64,000 nt of DNA from Prevotellaceae bacterium UBA1710 (GTDB taxonomy: Bacteria > Bacteroidota > Bacteroidia > Bacteroidales > Bacteroidaceae). Shown here in pieces: positions 1-8,305 of the stretch. Under the pieces are notes generated by a model that was not told the origin of the DNA, made no database searches, and was given only the letters and a program-made list of their open reading frames with translations. How positions within the stretch are numbered: position 1 is the first letter of the stretch; each line of letters starts with the position of its first letter. Location of the stretch: positions 20,350-84,349 of the forward strand of contig DCJC01000050.1 of the NCBI GenBank assembly GCA_002317355.1. Reading direction: 5' to 3'. The translations under genes and the position numbers were made by a program.

Positions 1-2
1 TT

Positions 3-3000
3 GCCAGCAAGGATGTCTCTAAGTTGAGTCGTATTAATCGAGCTCAGCAGGAGGGACAGCTTAATGCGCGTGATTATATCATTGAGAATCGTTTCCTTCC
101 TTCTGGTGATACCTTCACAAGTAATAGCTTCTGGGATCATTTCTACTTTATGACCGGTTTCGGCTTGCAGAAGATTGCAGGAATTGAAGGTCTTAGAATC
201 AATCCGATGGAGAATGCTCACTTCGGTGTTGGTAAGAATTTCAATCCACTCAGTAGCGCTCGTTTCTATTTTAATGTTGAGAATGGTATTCGCCCTGTTC
301 CTGGTGGCGGCACATCAAGATTCAATATGTTTAATGGAAATATTGATTATCTTTATAACTTGTCAACTTATTTTGCTGGTTATAATCCTCAGCGTCCTGT
401 AAACATTAGTGCATTTGGTGGTATCGGTTTTGGTTTTACACGTTCAACTTATGCACATAATGATCCTCTTGCTGAGGATATGAAGGGGGCAAAGTTCTCT
501 GCTAATGCACATTTTGGCCTTTCTGTTGGAATTTATGGCGGTCCAAGAAGTTATTTCTCTATTGAGCCTTATCTTGGTGTGTCTACAGACCAAATAGATA
601 ATTCTATACATCGTAACTGGCATAATTACGACCTCTATTATGGTATTCGTGCTACTTACGCTTATTATCTGCGTGACCACAATAGTCCAGAGGCTTGGGA
701 TCGTATTCGTAGTTCTTGGCACTATGCTGGTTTGACAGATGTAGAGAAGTTGCGTGTATGGCAGAATCCATATTTTATTGAATTCCAAGCAGGTCCATCT
801 GTTCTTACAAGAGGTCATACTATGACATATTCAGTGGGTAAGTGGTTCTCACCAGCTTTTGGTATGCGTGCTGGAATTACAGGTCGTAATGCTGATTATC
901 TTTTGGCTAGTCAGGGTGATGGTTATCAGACTGCAAATAGATACAATTGGAATGGTGTTAAAGTCGAAGGAATTGTTAATCCATTTGGATTTGGGAAATA
1001 CTATGATTGGAATCTTAAGTATGGTGCATACTTAGTCGGTGGTCTTAGTATAGGACGTATGAATGTATATAACAGAACTGAAGGTGGTAAGAGCCAGGCT
1101 CTTATTAATCTTGAGGCTGGTGTTCATGGATGGTATGGAGTTGACAAGGGCGTACAGATTTTTGTAGAACCACATATTACACGTTATGAAGGTATTAACG
1201 GTCTTCCTAAGCGTTATGCTGCTGATGTTAATGTTGGTTTTACTGTTACAAGTGAAGCACGTAAATATCGTGATACATATTTGCCAGAGGAATTGCCAAT
1301 TTATCCTAATGTAGCATCTCGATTGACTCTTGGTGTAGGTGCTTCATATGTACAGCGTCAGCAAAAGTACTATCCTTATAATGGTGAAGAACTTGGTTCA
1401 CCACTCGGAGGTTTCCAATTATTTGGTGAATATCGTTTCAATCATTATTACTCTGCTCGTATGGGACTTGAGTATGTAAATATGAACGATGTGACAGGTA
1501 ATTTCCAGAAAGGAAAAAGTGGTTATGCTGTAAACCATGCTTCTCATATGGCATTATTTAATGTTGCTCCAGTATTCCATCTTGCTAGTCTTATGCGTGG
1601 AGTTGATCCATATCGTAAGTGGGATGTTGATGGTAGTGTTGGTTTGACTGCTGCATGGTTGACTGGTGAGACTGCATCAATGATTTTTGGTAATACTCAA
1701 TTGCCAACTACAGATAGTGATATGAAGCTTGGTGCACATGCAAATCTGCGTCTTAGCTTCAGATTCACAAATCAGGCGTCAGTTTTTGTAATGCCTACTG
1801 TTTATTTCCTTCAGAATGTTAAGTATGGTAATCCTGCACCTAACATGAAGAAGTGGCAAAGTATCCAGACATTCAATGTTGGTGTTCAGTATGCACTTGC
1901 GCCAGCTAAGCGTCTTTCTGCTTTCGAAGATTCTCTTGATATCGAGCGTTGGCGCGACCCTCTCTTTGTTGAAGCTTCTTCTGGTATTTGTTTGACTTCA
2001 GCACAGAATCAGGATGCTGGTATTGGAGGTTCAAGTCTCGGCGTAGGTTATGAAACTAGTCTCGCAGTTGGTAAGTGGTTTGCTCCAATTGCTGGTTTCC
2101 GTGGTACATTGACTCGTCGTTCTACTGAATGGGGTTTCTATGAATGGGGTAAGTCTGGGGAGCCAACATATAATAAGGGAACTCATTTCTACAATGAAAA
2201 CTATCTTGGTGCTCGTGTTGACCTCCTTATTAATCCAATGGGATTCTTTAGAGAATTTACTTGGGATGATCCATGGGGTGTCTATGGTTTTGTAGGTATT
2301 GGTATGGGTCAAAAGCGTATGCACAGATATATGACAGGTGCTAAGTTGTCTGATGGTACTAAAGTTAATGATGGCTATGGTGTTCTTAAGCAGTCAATTA
2401 CTAGTTTGAACTTTGGTGTTCATCCTTGGTATAAGTTAAGTGATGATGTAAATGTATTCATTGAATATCTTTACTCTACTGCTAGCTCAACAAGACCTCA
2501 GGATTCACAGTTTAGTGGTTGGGTATTTGATGATAACTCTCAGGGTCGTCATTCTATCAAACTTGGTTTTGGTATGAATCTTCGTACAGAGAAGTATCGT
2601 GAGATGCGTGACATTAGTGCAATGTATGACTTTAAGCCATGGCTTTCATCTCGTCTTCGTTTTGGTATTGCAGGTGGTTTCAATATGTTCCATGGTTATA
2701 AGGGACACACAGACAATACTTATGGTGCAAGAGGATTTATCTCTGGTTTCCAAGGTATGCTCTTTGGTGAGTATCGTATTTCTGACTACTTTGCAGGTCG
2801 TTTGACTTATGAATATGTAGGTCGTGGTGATATCCAGCAGTCAAAGACCAATGCTCTTGGTCTCCTTTCTGCAAGTTTCAATGCGAACCTTACAACTCTC
2901 ATGGGTGGTTTCCGTCCTCGTACAACTGAGTACGATGCATTCATTGGTCCTACTGTATTCTTCCAGGATGCTAGTGCAATCAGACGTCTTGATGATGCTG

Positions 3001-3188
3001 CTGTAGCTAAGGATTGTAGTATTGGTATTCATGCAGGTATTCGTATTTCACGTTATGTTGCTGATCATCTCGCTGTATTCATGCAGCCTACAATTTATGC
3101 TTTGAATCGTGGTGGACAGCACCACTTCATTGGAAAGTCTACTCTTATGCAGACAATCAACCTTGGTGTTCATTATACTCTTCGATAA
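3..3188 (+). CDS. Multi-domain outer-membrane beta-barrel protein, 5' end outside window
   Basis: The reading frame is open from base 3, so the gene starts upstream of the window; the TTG at 24 is only the first possible start inside it. At least 1054 residues are present. The protein is rich in aromatic/glycine beta-strand segments and shows alternating repeat units. One type reads like VGKWF(S/A)P followed by (M/F)R(A/G) near residues 270 and 680; the other reads like L(F)GEYR followed by YY or YF and EYV near residues 475 and 915. This suggests an A-B-A-B series of small barrels. The C-terminus ends in HYTLR, an aromatic-rich barrel-like end. The TPR gene starts 21 bases downstream, so the two are probably co-transcribed. 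I do not recognise a specific function; surface or envelope location is inferred. Confidence 0.75.
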   Translation, partial: ASKDVSKLSRINRAQQEGQLNARDYIIENRFLPSGDTFTSNSFWDHFYFMTGFGLQKIAGIEGLRINPMENAHFGVGKNFNPLSSARFYFNVENGIRPVPGGGTSRFNMFNGNIDYLYNLSTYFAGYNPQRPVNISAFGGIGFGFTRSTYAHNDPLAEDMKGAKFSANAHFGLSVGIYGGPRSYFSIEPYLGVSTDQIDNSIHRNWHNYDLYYGIRATYAYYLRDHNSPEAWDRIRSSWHYAGLTDVEKLRVWQNPYFIEFQAGPSVLTRGHTMTYSVGKWFSPAFGMRAGITGRNADYLLASQGDGYQTANRYNWNGVKVEGIVNPFGFGKYYDWNLKYGAYLVGGLSIGRMNVYNRTEGGKSQALINLEAGVHGWYGVDKGVQIFVEPHITRYEGINGLPKRYAADVNVGFTVTSEARKYRDTYLPEELPIYPNVASRLTLGVGASYVQRQQKYYPYNGEELGSPLGGFQLFGEYRFNHYYSARMGLEYVNMNDVTGNFQKGKSGYAVNHASHMALFNVAPVFHLASLMRGVDPYRKWDVDGSVGLTAAWLTGETASMIFGNTQLPTTDSDMKLGAHANLRLSFRFTNQASVFVMPTVYFLQNVKYGNPAPNMKKWQSIQTFNVGVQYALAPAKRLSAFEDSLDIERWRDPLFVEASSGICLTSAQNQDAGIGGSSLGVGYETSLAVGKWFAPIAGFRGTLTRRSTEWGFYEWGKSGEPTYNKGTHFYNENYLGARVDLLINPMGFFREFTWDDPWGVYGFVGIGMGQKRMHRYMTGAKLSDGTKVNDGYGVLKQSITSLNFGVHPWYKLSDDVNVFIEYLYSTASSTRPQDSQFSGWVFDDNSQGRHSIKLGFGMNLRTEKYREMRDISAMYDFKPWLSSRLRFGIAGGFNMFHGYKGHTDNTYGARGFISGFQGMLFGEYRISDYFAGRLTYEYVGRGDIQQSKTNALGLLSASFNANLTTLMGGFRPRTTEYDAFIGPTVFFQDASAIRRLDDAAVAKDCSIGIHAGIRISRYVADHLAVFMQPTIYALNRGGQHHFIGKSTLMQTINLGVHYTLR

Positions 3189-3209
3189 ACCTTTTAGATG
3201 TTATATAGA

Positions 3210-4859
3210 ATGAAATTTTTCAAACATATCATCCTCTCAATCATTGCACTAGGTGCTTTTGCTGCACCAGCTAAGGCGCAGACTGATGTAAAGGCACTTA
3301 CTGGTGCCCTTGCTGAGACTATCAGGGAGTATGCAAACTATGCTGACTCACTTGCATATCGTATTGCTGTAGCAAACCGTAAGAACCCTACTGTTCTTCT
3401 TGGTATTGCTGAAGCATATAATATGAATCAGGACTTTGACAAGACAAAGAGGTATGCAATGGATGCTCTTGCTGTTCAGCCAGACTTCGCTCCATCATAT
3501 GTTCTTCTTGGTAGGCATTGTCAGTATAAGTTCGAGCATTATGAAGGTAATGAGGCTTATAAGGATTCTGCCATCTATTATTTCAAGAAGGCAATGGAGG
3601 TTAACCCTCTCTATCCGGAATCTTATGAGTACTATGCTTACATGAAGCAGACTGATGATCCAGAAGGTGTTTTGAAGATGTATCTTAATCTTCGTGATCA
3701 GCGTCCTGACCTTAAGATTGGAGGAACTATTGCTTCTCTTCAGGTGGCTCTTGCAAGAAAGGTTGATCCTGCTGATACTTTGGGTACAAAGCTAAATCTC
3801 ATTAAGAAGGGTCTTGACACCTATGAGGATCAGGGTACAGAAAATCTGACATTGGATGAACTATATCACTATTGTAGGGCTCTTGATTTTGCTGTGGATG
3901 AATCAAAAGAGGCTGCAGATAAAGATATTTATCGTGAGAGAATTCTTACTGTTGCAGGTGTAGCTCATGAGCGTGAGGCTACAGATCCTCGATTCCTCAG
4001 TTATATGGTTGCTGCAAATTATGGATTGAACAGACATGAGGATGTTCTCAAGGTTGCTAATGAGCTCTTTTTGAGTGCAGATACAGCTAAACTTCATTAT
4101 CGCTACATGCCATATGACTATCGTTATCATGGACTCTCTTTAATTGCTTTAGATAGTCTTGATACGGGTTTGGATCGTTTCTCTGAAGGTATGGAGGCAG
4201 GTCTTCGTCTTGTTGATGATATGGGTATTACTTTCGGTGAGCGTCAGCTTGCAGCTGCTCAATATGAGGGTATGAAAAATGATGTCAATAAGATTGTAAA
4301 CTTGTATATTGCTCAAGGAAAGTACGATGAAGCTCAACACATCCGTGAGTATCAGTTAAGTAAGAAGTCTGAACCAACTATTTCTGATTTTTATCAGGTA
4401 ATTTCTGTTTTAGAGTCTAAGTACCAGAAGTTAGCTGCTGATGATCCTGAAAGAAGTATAATTCAACGTGAACTTATTGAGAAATATACAAAGTTGGAGC
4501 AAGATTTCCCTACAGATGCAGAAATCACATCAATCTATTACAACCATTTTGGTATAATGACAAGTCTTGACCAAAAGAATGGTGATGGAAATGGAGTTGC
4601 TGTTGGAACTAAACTGTTCAACCTTGAAGCAAGTAATCCTGATCGTGATATTACAGAATCCAATAGAATGTATATTGCGGCATATTATCTTGCGGTTACC
4701 TATTTCTTTAAAGATGATTATACCAATGCAATTAAGTATGCACTTCATTGTATGGATTCTGATGCTTATTATGCTCAAGGTGACCAAATTTTTAATGCAT
4801 GTGCAAAAGCAAAGCCTAAGACAGCTAAGGCATTGCAGCAGGCACATCGTCCTTTGTAA
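3210..4859 (+). CDS. Secreted tetratricopeptide-repeat protein
   Basis: The start at 3210 is preferred over the in-frame ATG at 3198 because it begins directly with a signal peptide (MKFFKH, hydrophobic core, cleavage near APAKAQ). The mature protein of about 520 residues is helical, with TPR-like pairs such as AYNMNQDFDKTKRYAMDALA and KAMEVNPLYPESYEYYA. It lies 21 bases after the multi-barrel gene and is followed by a strong terminator, so the two form the end of an operon. TPR proteins of this type usually scaffold envelope complexes. The partner is unknown; the upstream barrel is the obvious candidate, by position only. Confidence 0.8.
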   Translation: MKFFKHIILSIIALGAFAAPAKAQTDVKALTGALAETIREYANYADSLAYRIAVANRKNPTVLLGIAEAYNMNQDFDKTKRYAMDALAVQPDFAPSYVLLGRHCQYKFEHYEGNEAYKDSAIYYFKKAMEVNPLYPESYEYYAYMKQTDDPEGVLKMYLNLRDQRPDLKIGGTIASLQVALARKVDPADTLGTKLNLIKKGLDTYEDQGTENLTLDELYHYCRALDFAVDESKEAADKDIYRERILTVAGVAHEREATDPRFLSYMVAANYGLNRHEDVLKVANELFLSADTAKLHYRYMPYDYRYHGLSLIALDSLDTGLDRFSEGMEAGLRLVDDMGITFGERQLAAAQYEGMKNDVNKIVNLYIAQGKYDEAQHIREYQLSKKSEPTISDFYQVISVLESKYQKLAADDPERSIIQRELIEKYTKLEQDFPTDAEITSIYYNHFGIMTSLDQKNGDGNGVAVGTKLFNLEASNPDRDITESNRMYIAAYYLAVTYFFKDDYTNAIKYALHCMDSDAYYAQGDQIFNACAKAKPKTAKALQQAHRPL

Positions 4860-4884
4860 GAATATATTTTACATAGATATTAAG

Positions 4885-4918
4885 AACGCATCTCTCTTTT
4901 TGAGAGGTGCGTTTTTTC
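4885..4918 (+). terminator. Rho-independent terminator after TPR gene
   Basis: AACGCATCTCTC pairs with GAGAGGTGCGTT (one G-T pair) across a short T loop and is followed by a T run. It lies 25 bases after the stop of the TPR gene and ends that operon. Confidence 0.85.
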
Positions 4919-5460
4919 TGTTCTTTTAATTCATTCGAACTTTGTCCTCTAACTTCACGTGTGTTCAACGCACAATTCATCGAACTCGCGTTTTATTAAT
5001 GAAAAGCGGAAACACTTAGTATATGGAAAAATCGAACAATTATAGATGTACTACTTAAAGTTTATTCCGTGTCTTGCAGTCATTGATTATACGTAGTGCA
5101 TTGTAAGATATTTCGCTCAAAGTCCAATTAAAGTCCAATTAAAGTCCAATTCACCTCCAATTAAAACCAATATTAATTGGAGATGGATTGGAATTGAAAT
5201 GGTAATATATTGGAAGTGAAACGAGAGTAATTCGAATTTATAACGAAGGGAAAAAACGAACAATTAAAGATAGATTGTCAGTTTAGCTCCAAAGTTTACA
5301 TTTATGATTATAAATTCGTCGAACTCACGTTAAATTAATTTTCTTATATCCATTATTCTGGCATGTAGAGCGTGAATTCGCTTTTCGGAAGTTACGTCAG
5401 AAAGTCTCAAAGTTAAAAAAAGTAAAATCCACAAACAAATATCCCAAACATTAAAAAAGT
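4919..5460. repeat. Non-coding gap with short tandem repeats and MITE-end fragments
   Basis: No convincing gene is seen. The gap holds three tandem copies of an 11-base unit (AAAGTCCAATT, 5119-5151), then variants and inverse copies (CTCCAATT, AATTGGAG, GGATTGG). Two stretches, TTCATCGAACTCGCGTT near 4975 and TTCGTCGAACTCACGTTAA near 5313, match the terminal repeat of the palindromic elements at 11.4 and 15.9 kb, so this gap probably contains decayed copies. Confidence 0.6.
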
Positions 5461-5476
5461 TTAAAGAAAAAATTGT

Positions 5477-5484
5477 ACCTTTGC
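5477..5484 (+). promoter_or_regulatory. Bacteroidales -7 box (TACCTTTG) of DUF4954 gene
   Basis: TACCTTTG matches TAnnTTTG. It overlaps the TTG at 5481, so that codon cannot be the start. It places the transcript start near 5491 with a leader of about 15 bases before ATG 5505. The -33 box is weak. Confidence 0.6.
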
Positions 5485-5504
5485 ATGAACCTAAACCAAA
5501 CAAC

Positions 5505-7085
5505 ATGAATCAAAATTACAGAAATCTTACTAAAGACGAAATACAGAATCTGCAGGCAGCAGGTTCTAAGGCTGTTAATTGGGCTGATGTGCTTGTAGCA
5601 ACCGACTTCAACAATTACACAATTTCAAATGTAAACTTCACAGGTAAGGTGTATCTCTCATCAGACATTACACTCGTTGATATCTGTGATCTCGGAACAA
5701 GTGGTAAAACATCATTTGCCAATGGTACTGAGGTTGGAGTGCTTAAGGAAGATGGTGGACTTGAAGTCATCCTCCACGATAACCTCACAAGTATGGAAGC
5801 AGCCTTTGAAGTACAGGAAGCTAATACAAATCCTTCACTTGTAAAGGCTATGCAGCAGAAGGCACTCGACTATGCCAAGAGCATTGAGAGTGATGGAAGT
5901 ATTATCGAGGAAGGTGCTGTTGTAAAGCATTGTCTTCAGCTTACTGACGTTCACATTGGACCAAAGGCACACGTAATAGGTGCAACTCGTTTGGTAGATG
6001 TAAGTATCAATTCATTGCCAGAAGCGCCAAGTGGAGTAGGGGCTAATGTAATTATGGAGCATGTTATCGTTGGTTCTGATAGTCACGTTACAGATGCTGC
6101 ACAGCTCGACTACTGCTACGTAGGACAAGGTTGTCATATCGGTCGTATGTACTCAGCAGCTCAGTCACTCTTCTTTGCTAATTGCCATTTCGAGAATGGA
6201 GAAGCATGTGCATATTTCGCAGGACCTTATAGCGTAAGTCATCATAAGGCAACACTCATGATTGCTTGTATGACAAGCTTCTTCAATGCAGGTTCTGGAA
6301 GCAACCAGAGTAATCATTCTTATAAGATGGGACCTAACAAGTATGGACAGCTACAGCGAGGAGCAAAGCTCGGTAGTAGCAGTTACGTATATTGGCCAAT
6401 GCAGATTGGAGCTTTCAGCACCGTAATCATGCATCACGTAGGTCATCAGGATCTCCGCGAACTCCCATTCTCTCTCATTACTGAAGGAAAAGATGGGCAG
6501 ACACACATCATTCCAGCACAGGCATTCCGTAGCGTAGGAACTCGTCGTGACGCTCTCAAATGGCCTAAGCGTGATAAAAGAACGGAAGGCAAGGCAACAC
6601 GACGCGACCTTCTCAACTTCTCAATGCTAAGTCCATACACCATTTCATCAATTCTCAAAGCAATAGAGGTATTGAAGCAGATGCAGAAGGAAGGTGCTAC
6701 AGAGTATAAGAAATGTATCATCTCTGCAAAGCATATCGAGCGAGGCATCGCACTCTATGAGCAGGCAATCAGCATGTATCTCGCTCAGGTGCTTAAGGCA
6801 AGTGAAGGCCTCACAGCATCAGCAGAGGGTATAGGCGTATGGACAGACTTCGGAGGTATGCTCGTACCAAAGGCTGAGATGTACGCTGCACTTCAGGAAG
6901 GTAAGTCTTTCGAGGATGTAGAACCACTCGTTAAGCAATACGAATATAATTGGGCTGCTGCTCATTTCGACCTCTCAGACAAAGCAAATCTCATCGCTAA
7001 GGGTGAGAAAGCAGAGGCTGAATGGAATGCATCACTCGATGAAGATGGTGAACGCGATGTGCAGGCATGCAATATTGAAATGTAG
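5505..7085 (+). CDS. DUF4954 family protein, left-handed beta-helix (hexapeptide) type
   Basis: 526 residues from ATG 5505; the longer frame from TTG 5481 is excluded by the promoter position. The N-terminal third alternates (I/V)xxGxx(V/I) repeats of the hexapeptide/beta-helix kind, for example ITLVDICDLG, VVKHCLQLTDVHIGPKAHVI and VIVGSDSHVTDA, as in nucleotidyl-sugar and acyl transferases. The middle has GPYSVSHHKATLMIACMTSF and SNQSNHSYKMGPNKYG, which I recognise from DUF4954. The C-terminal part is helical. It precedes nagB, which suggests a role in amino-sugar or nucleotide-sugar metabolism, but no enzyme activity is established for the family as far as I know. Confidence 0.75.
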   Translation: MNQNYRNLTKDEIQNLQAAGSKAVNWADVLVATDFNNYTISNVNFTGKVYLSSDITLVDICDLGTSGKTSFANGTEVGVLKEDGGLEVILHDNLTSMEAAFEVQEANTNPSLVKAMQQKALDYAKSIESDGSIIEEGAVVKHCLQLTDVHIGPKAHVIGATRLVDVSINSLPEAPSGVGANVIMEHVIVGSDSHVTDAAQLDYCYVGQGCHIGRMYSAAQSLFFANCHFENGEACAYFAGPYSVSHHKATLMIACMTSFFNAGSGSNQSNHSYKMGPNKYGQLQRGAKLGSSSYVYWPMQIGAFSTVIMHHVGHQDLRELPFSLITEGKDGQTHIIPAQAFRSVGTRRDALKWPKRDKRTEGKATRRDLLNFSMLSPYTISSILKAIEVLKQMQKEGATEYKKCIISAKHIERGIALYEQAISMYLAQVLKASEGLTASAEGIGVWTDFGGMLVPKAEMYAALQEGKSFEDVEPLVKQYEYNWAAAHFDLSDKANLIAKGEKAEAEWNASLDEDGERDVQACNIEM

Positions 7086-7185
7086 TTCATAGTGCACAGT
7101 TCATAATTCATAGTTCATAGTGCATAGTTCATAATGCATAGTTCATAATGCGTAATTATAATTCATAATTCATAGTTATGAAGGC
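7086..7185. repeat. Tandem array of CATAGTTCATAAT-like units
   Basis: About nine degenerate units of 13-14 bases (CATAGTTCATAATG, CATAGTGCA, CATAATTCATAGTT) start right after the DUF4954 stop codon. The same units occur on both strands at 48.26-48.34 kb. No coding signal is seen. Confidence 0.7.
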
Positions 7186-7321
7186 GCGATGAAATATGGA
7201 TCGAGAAAACGACAAACTTATAAAAACAATATTAATTTAGTCTGGGGAAACCCCTCCTTTTGCACTTTTTGGTAGCAGGTCCTCAGGCGCTAAAACTTAA
7301 ACAACCAATAACAAGAAAAGT

Positions 7322-8113
7322 ATGCGAGTAATCATTGAACCAGACTACGACAAAATGTCGAAGTGGGCAGCAAACTATGTTGCCAATCGTATTATCGAGG
7401 CTAATCCAACTCCAGAGAAGCCATTCAAGTTGGGATGTCCAACAGGCTCTTCTCCTCTTGGCCTCTACAAGGAACTCATCAACCTCTACAAGGCAGGTAA
7501 GATCTCTTTCCAGAATGTAATCACATTCAACATGGACGAGTACGTTAACCTTCCAGAAGAGCACCCAGAGAGCTACCATTCATTCATGTGGACAAACTTC
7601 TTCTCTCATATTGACATCAAGAAAGAGAATGTACATATCCTCAACGGAAACGCTAAGGATCTCAAGGCAGAGTGCGAGGCTTATGAAGCTGCAATCGAAG
7701 CAGCAGGCGGTATCGACCTCTTCATGGGTGGTGTAGGTCCTGATGGTCACCTTGCTTTCAACGAGCCAGGTTCTTCACTCACTTCAAAGACACGTGTGAA
7801 GACTCTCACCACAGATACCATCATCGCTAACTCACGTTTCTTCGATGGCGATCTGAGTCTCGTTCCAACACAGGCTCTTACCGTAGGTATCGGCACCGTA
7901 ATGGCTGCAAAGGAAGTTCTCCTCGTTTGTAACGGTCACCACAAGGCACGTGCCCTCAAGCACATCATCGATGGTGAGATTAGCCACAAGTGGACAGCTT
8001 CTATGCTTCAGATGCACGCTCACTCTATCGTTGTTTGCGACGAGCCTGCATGCGATGAGCTCACAGTAGGTACATACAAGTACTATCTCGACAAGGAGAG
8101 AGGCAACTTGTAA
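7322..8113 (+). CDS. nagB: Glucosamine-6-phosphate deaminase
   Basis: 263 residues, the normal NagB length. The cytoplasmic enzyme converts glucosamine 6-phosphate to fructose 6-phosphate and ammonia. Visible family signatures are GCPTGSSPLGLYKEL (phosphate loop), FNMDEYVNL (catalytic Asp) and GGVGPDGHLAFNEPGSS, with the Asp-x-His pair and the following Glu. The C-terminal part has the usual LLVCNGHHKARAL and HIIDGEISHKWTASMLQMH blocks. A clear terminator follows. The leader of about 140 bases contains a GGGGAAACCCC hairpin near 7244, but no recognised riboswitch. It carries substrate into glycolysis from amino sugars or peptidoglycan recycling. Confidence 0.95.
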   Translation: MRVIIEPDYDKMSKWAANYVANRIIEANPTPEKPFKLGCPTGSSPLGLYKELINLYKAGKISFQNVITFNMDEYVNLPEEHPESYHSFMWTNFFSHIDIKKENVHILNGNAKDLKAECEAYEAAIEAAGGIDLFMGGVGPDGHLAFNEPGSSLTSKTRVKTLTTDTIIANSRFFDGDLSLVPTQALTVGIGTVMAAKEVLLVCNGHHKARALKHIIDGEISHKWTASMLQMHAHSIVVCDEPACDELTVGTYKYYLDKERGNL

Positions 8114-8123
8114 ACATATAAGG

Positions 8124-8167
8124 ATAACGCTGGAGGGGAAAATACGAACCCTCCGCGTTATTTCCCT
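8124..8167 (+). terminator. Terminator after nagB
   Basis: ATAACGC plus GGAGGG pair with CCCTCC plus GCGTTAT around an 11-base loop, with one bulged T, followed by TTCCCTTT. It begins 10 bases after the stop codon. Confidence 0.75.
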
Positions 8168-8305
8168 TTAGTACTACAGCCGAAAAAGAACAGCCGAAAG
8201 GCTTACGTACAGTTCTCTTTAAAAAGAAGATAATCACTTTATAATAAAATGACAAAACAAAGATTACAAGATATGAAACACGGAATTCATTATAATTGTA
8301 TAAAT

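Noticed and set aside
5481..5504. TTG start for the DUF4954 gene
   Set aside because: Lies inside the -7 box TACCTTTG; ATG 5505 is downstream of the expected transcript start.
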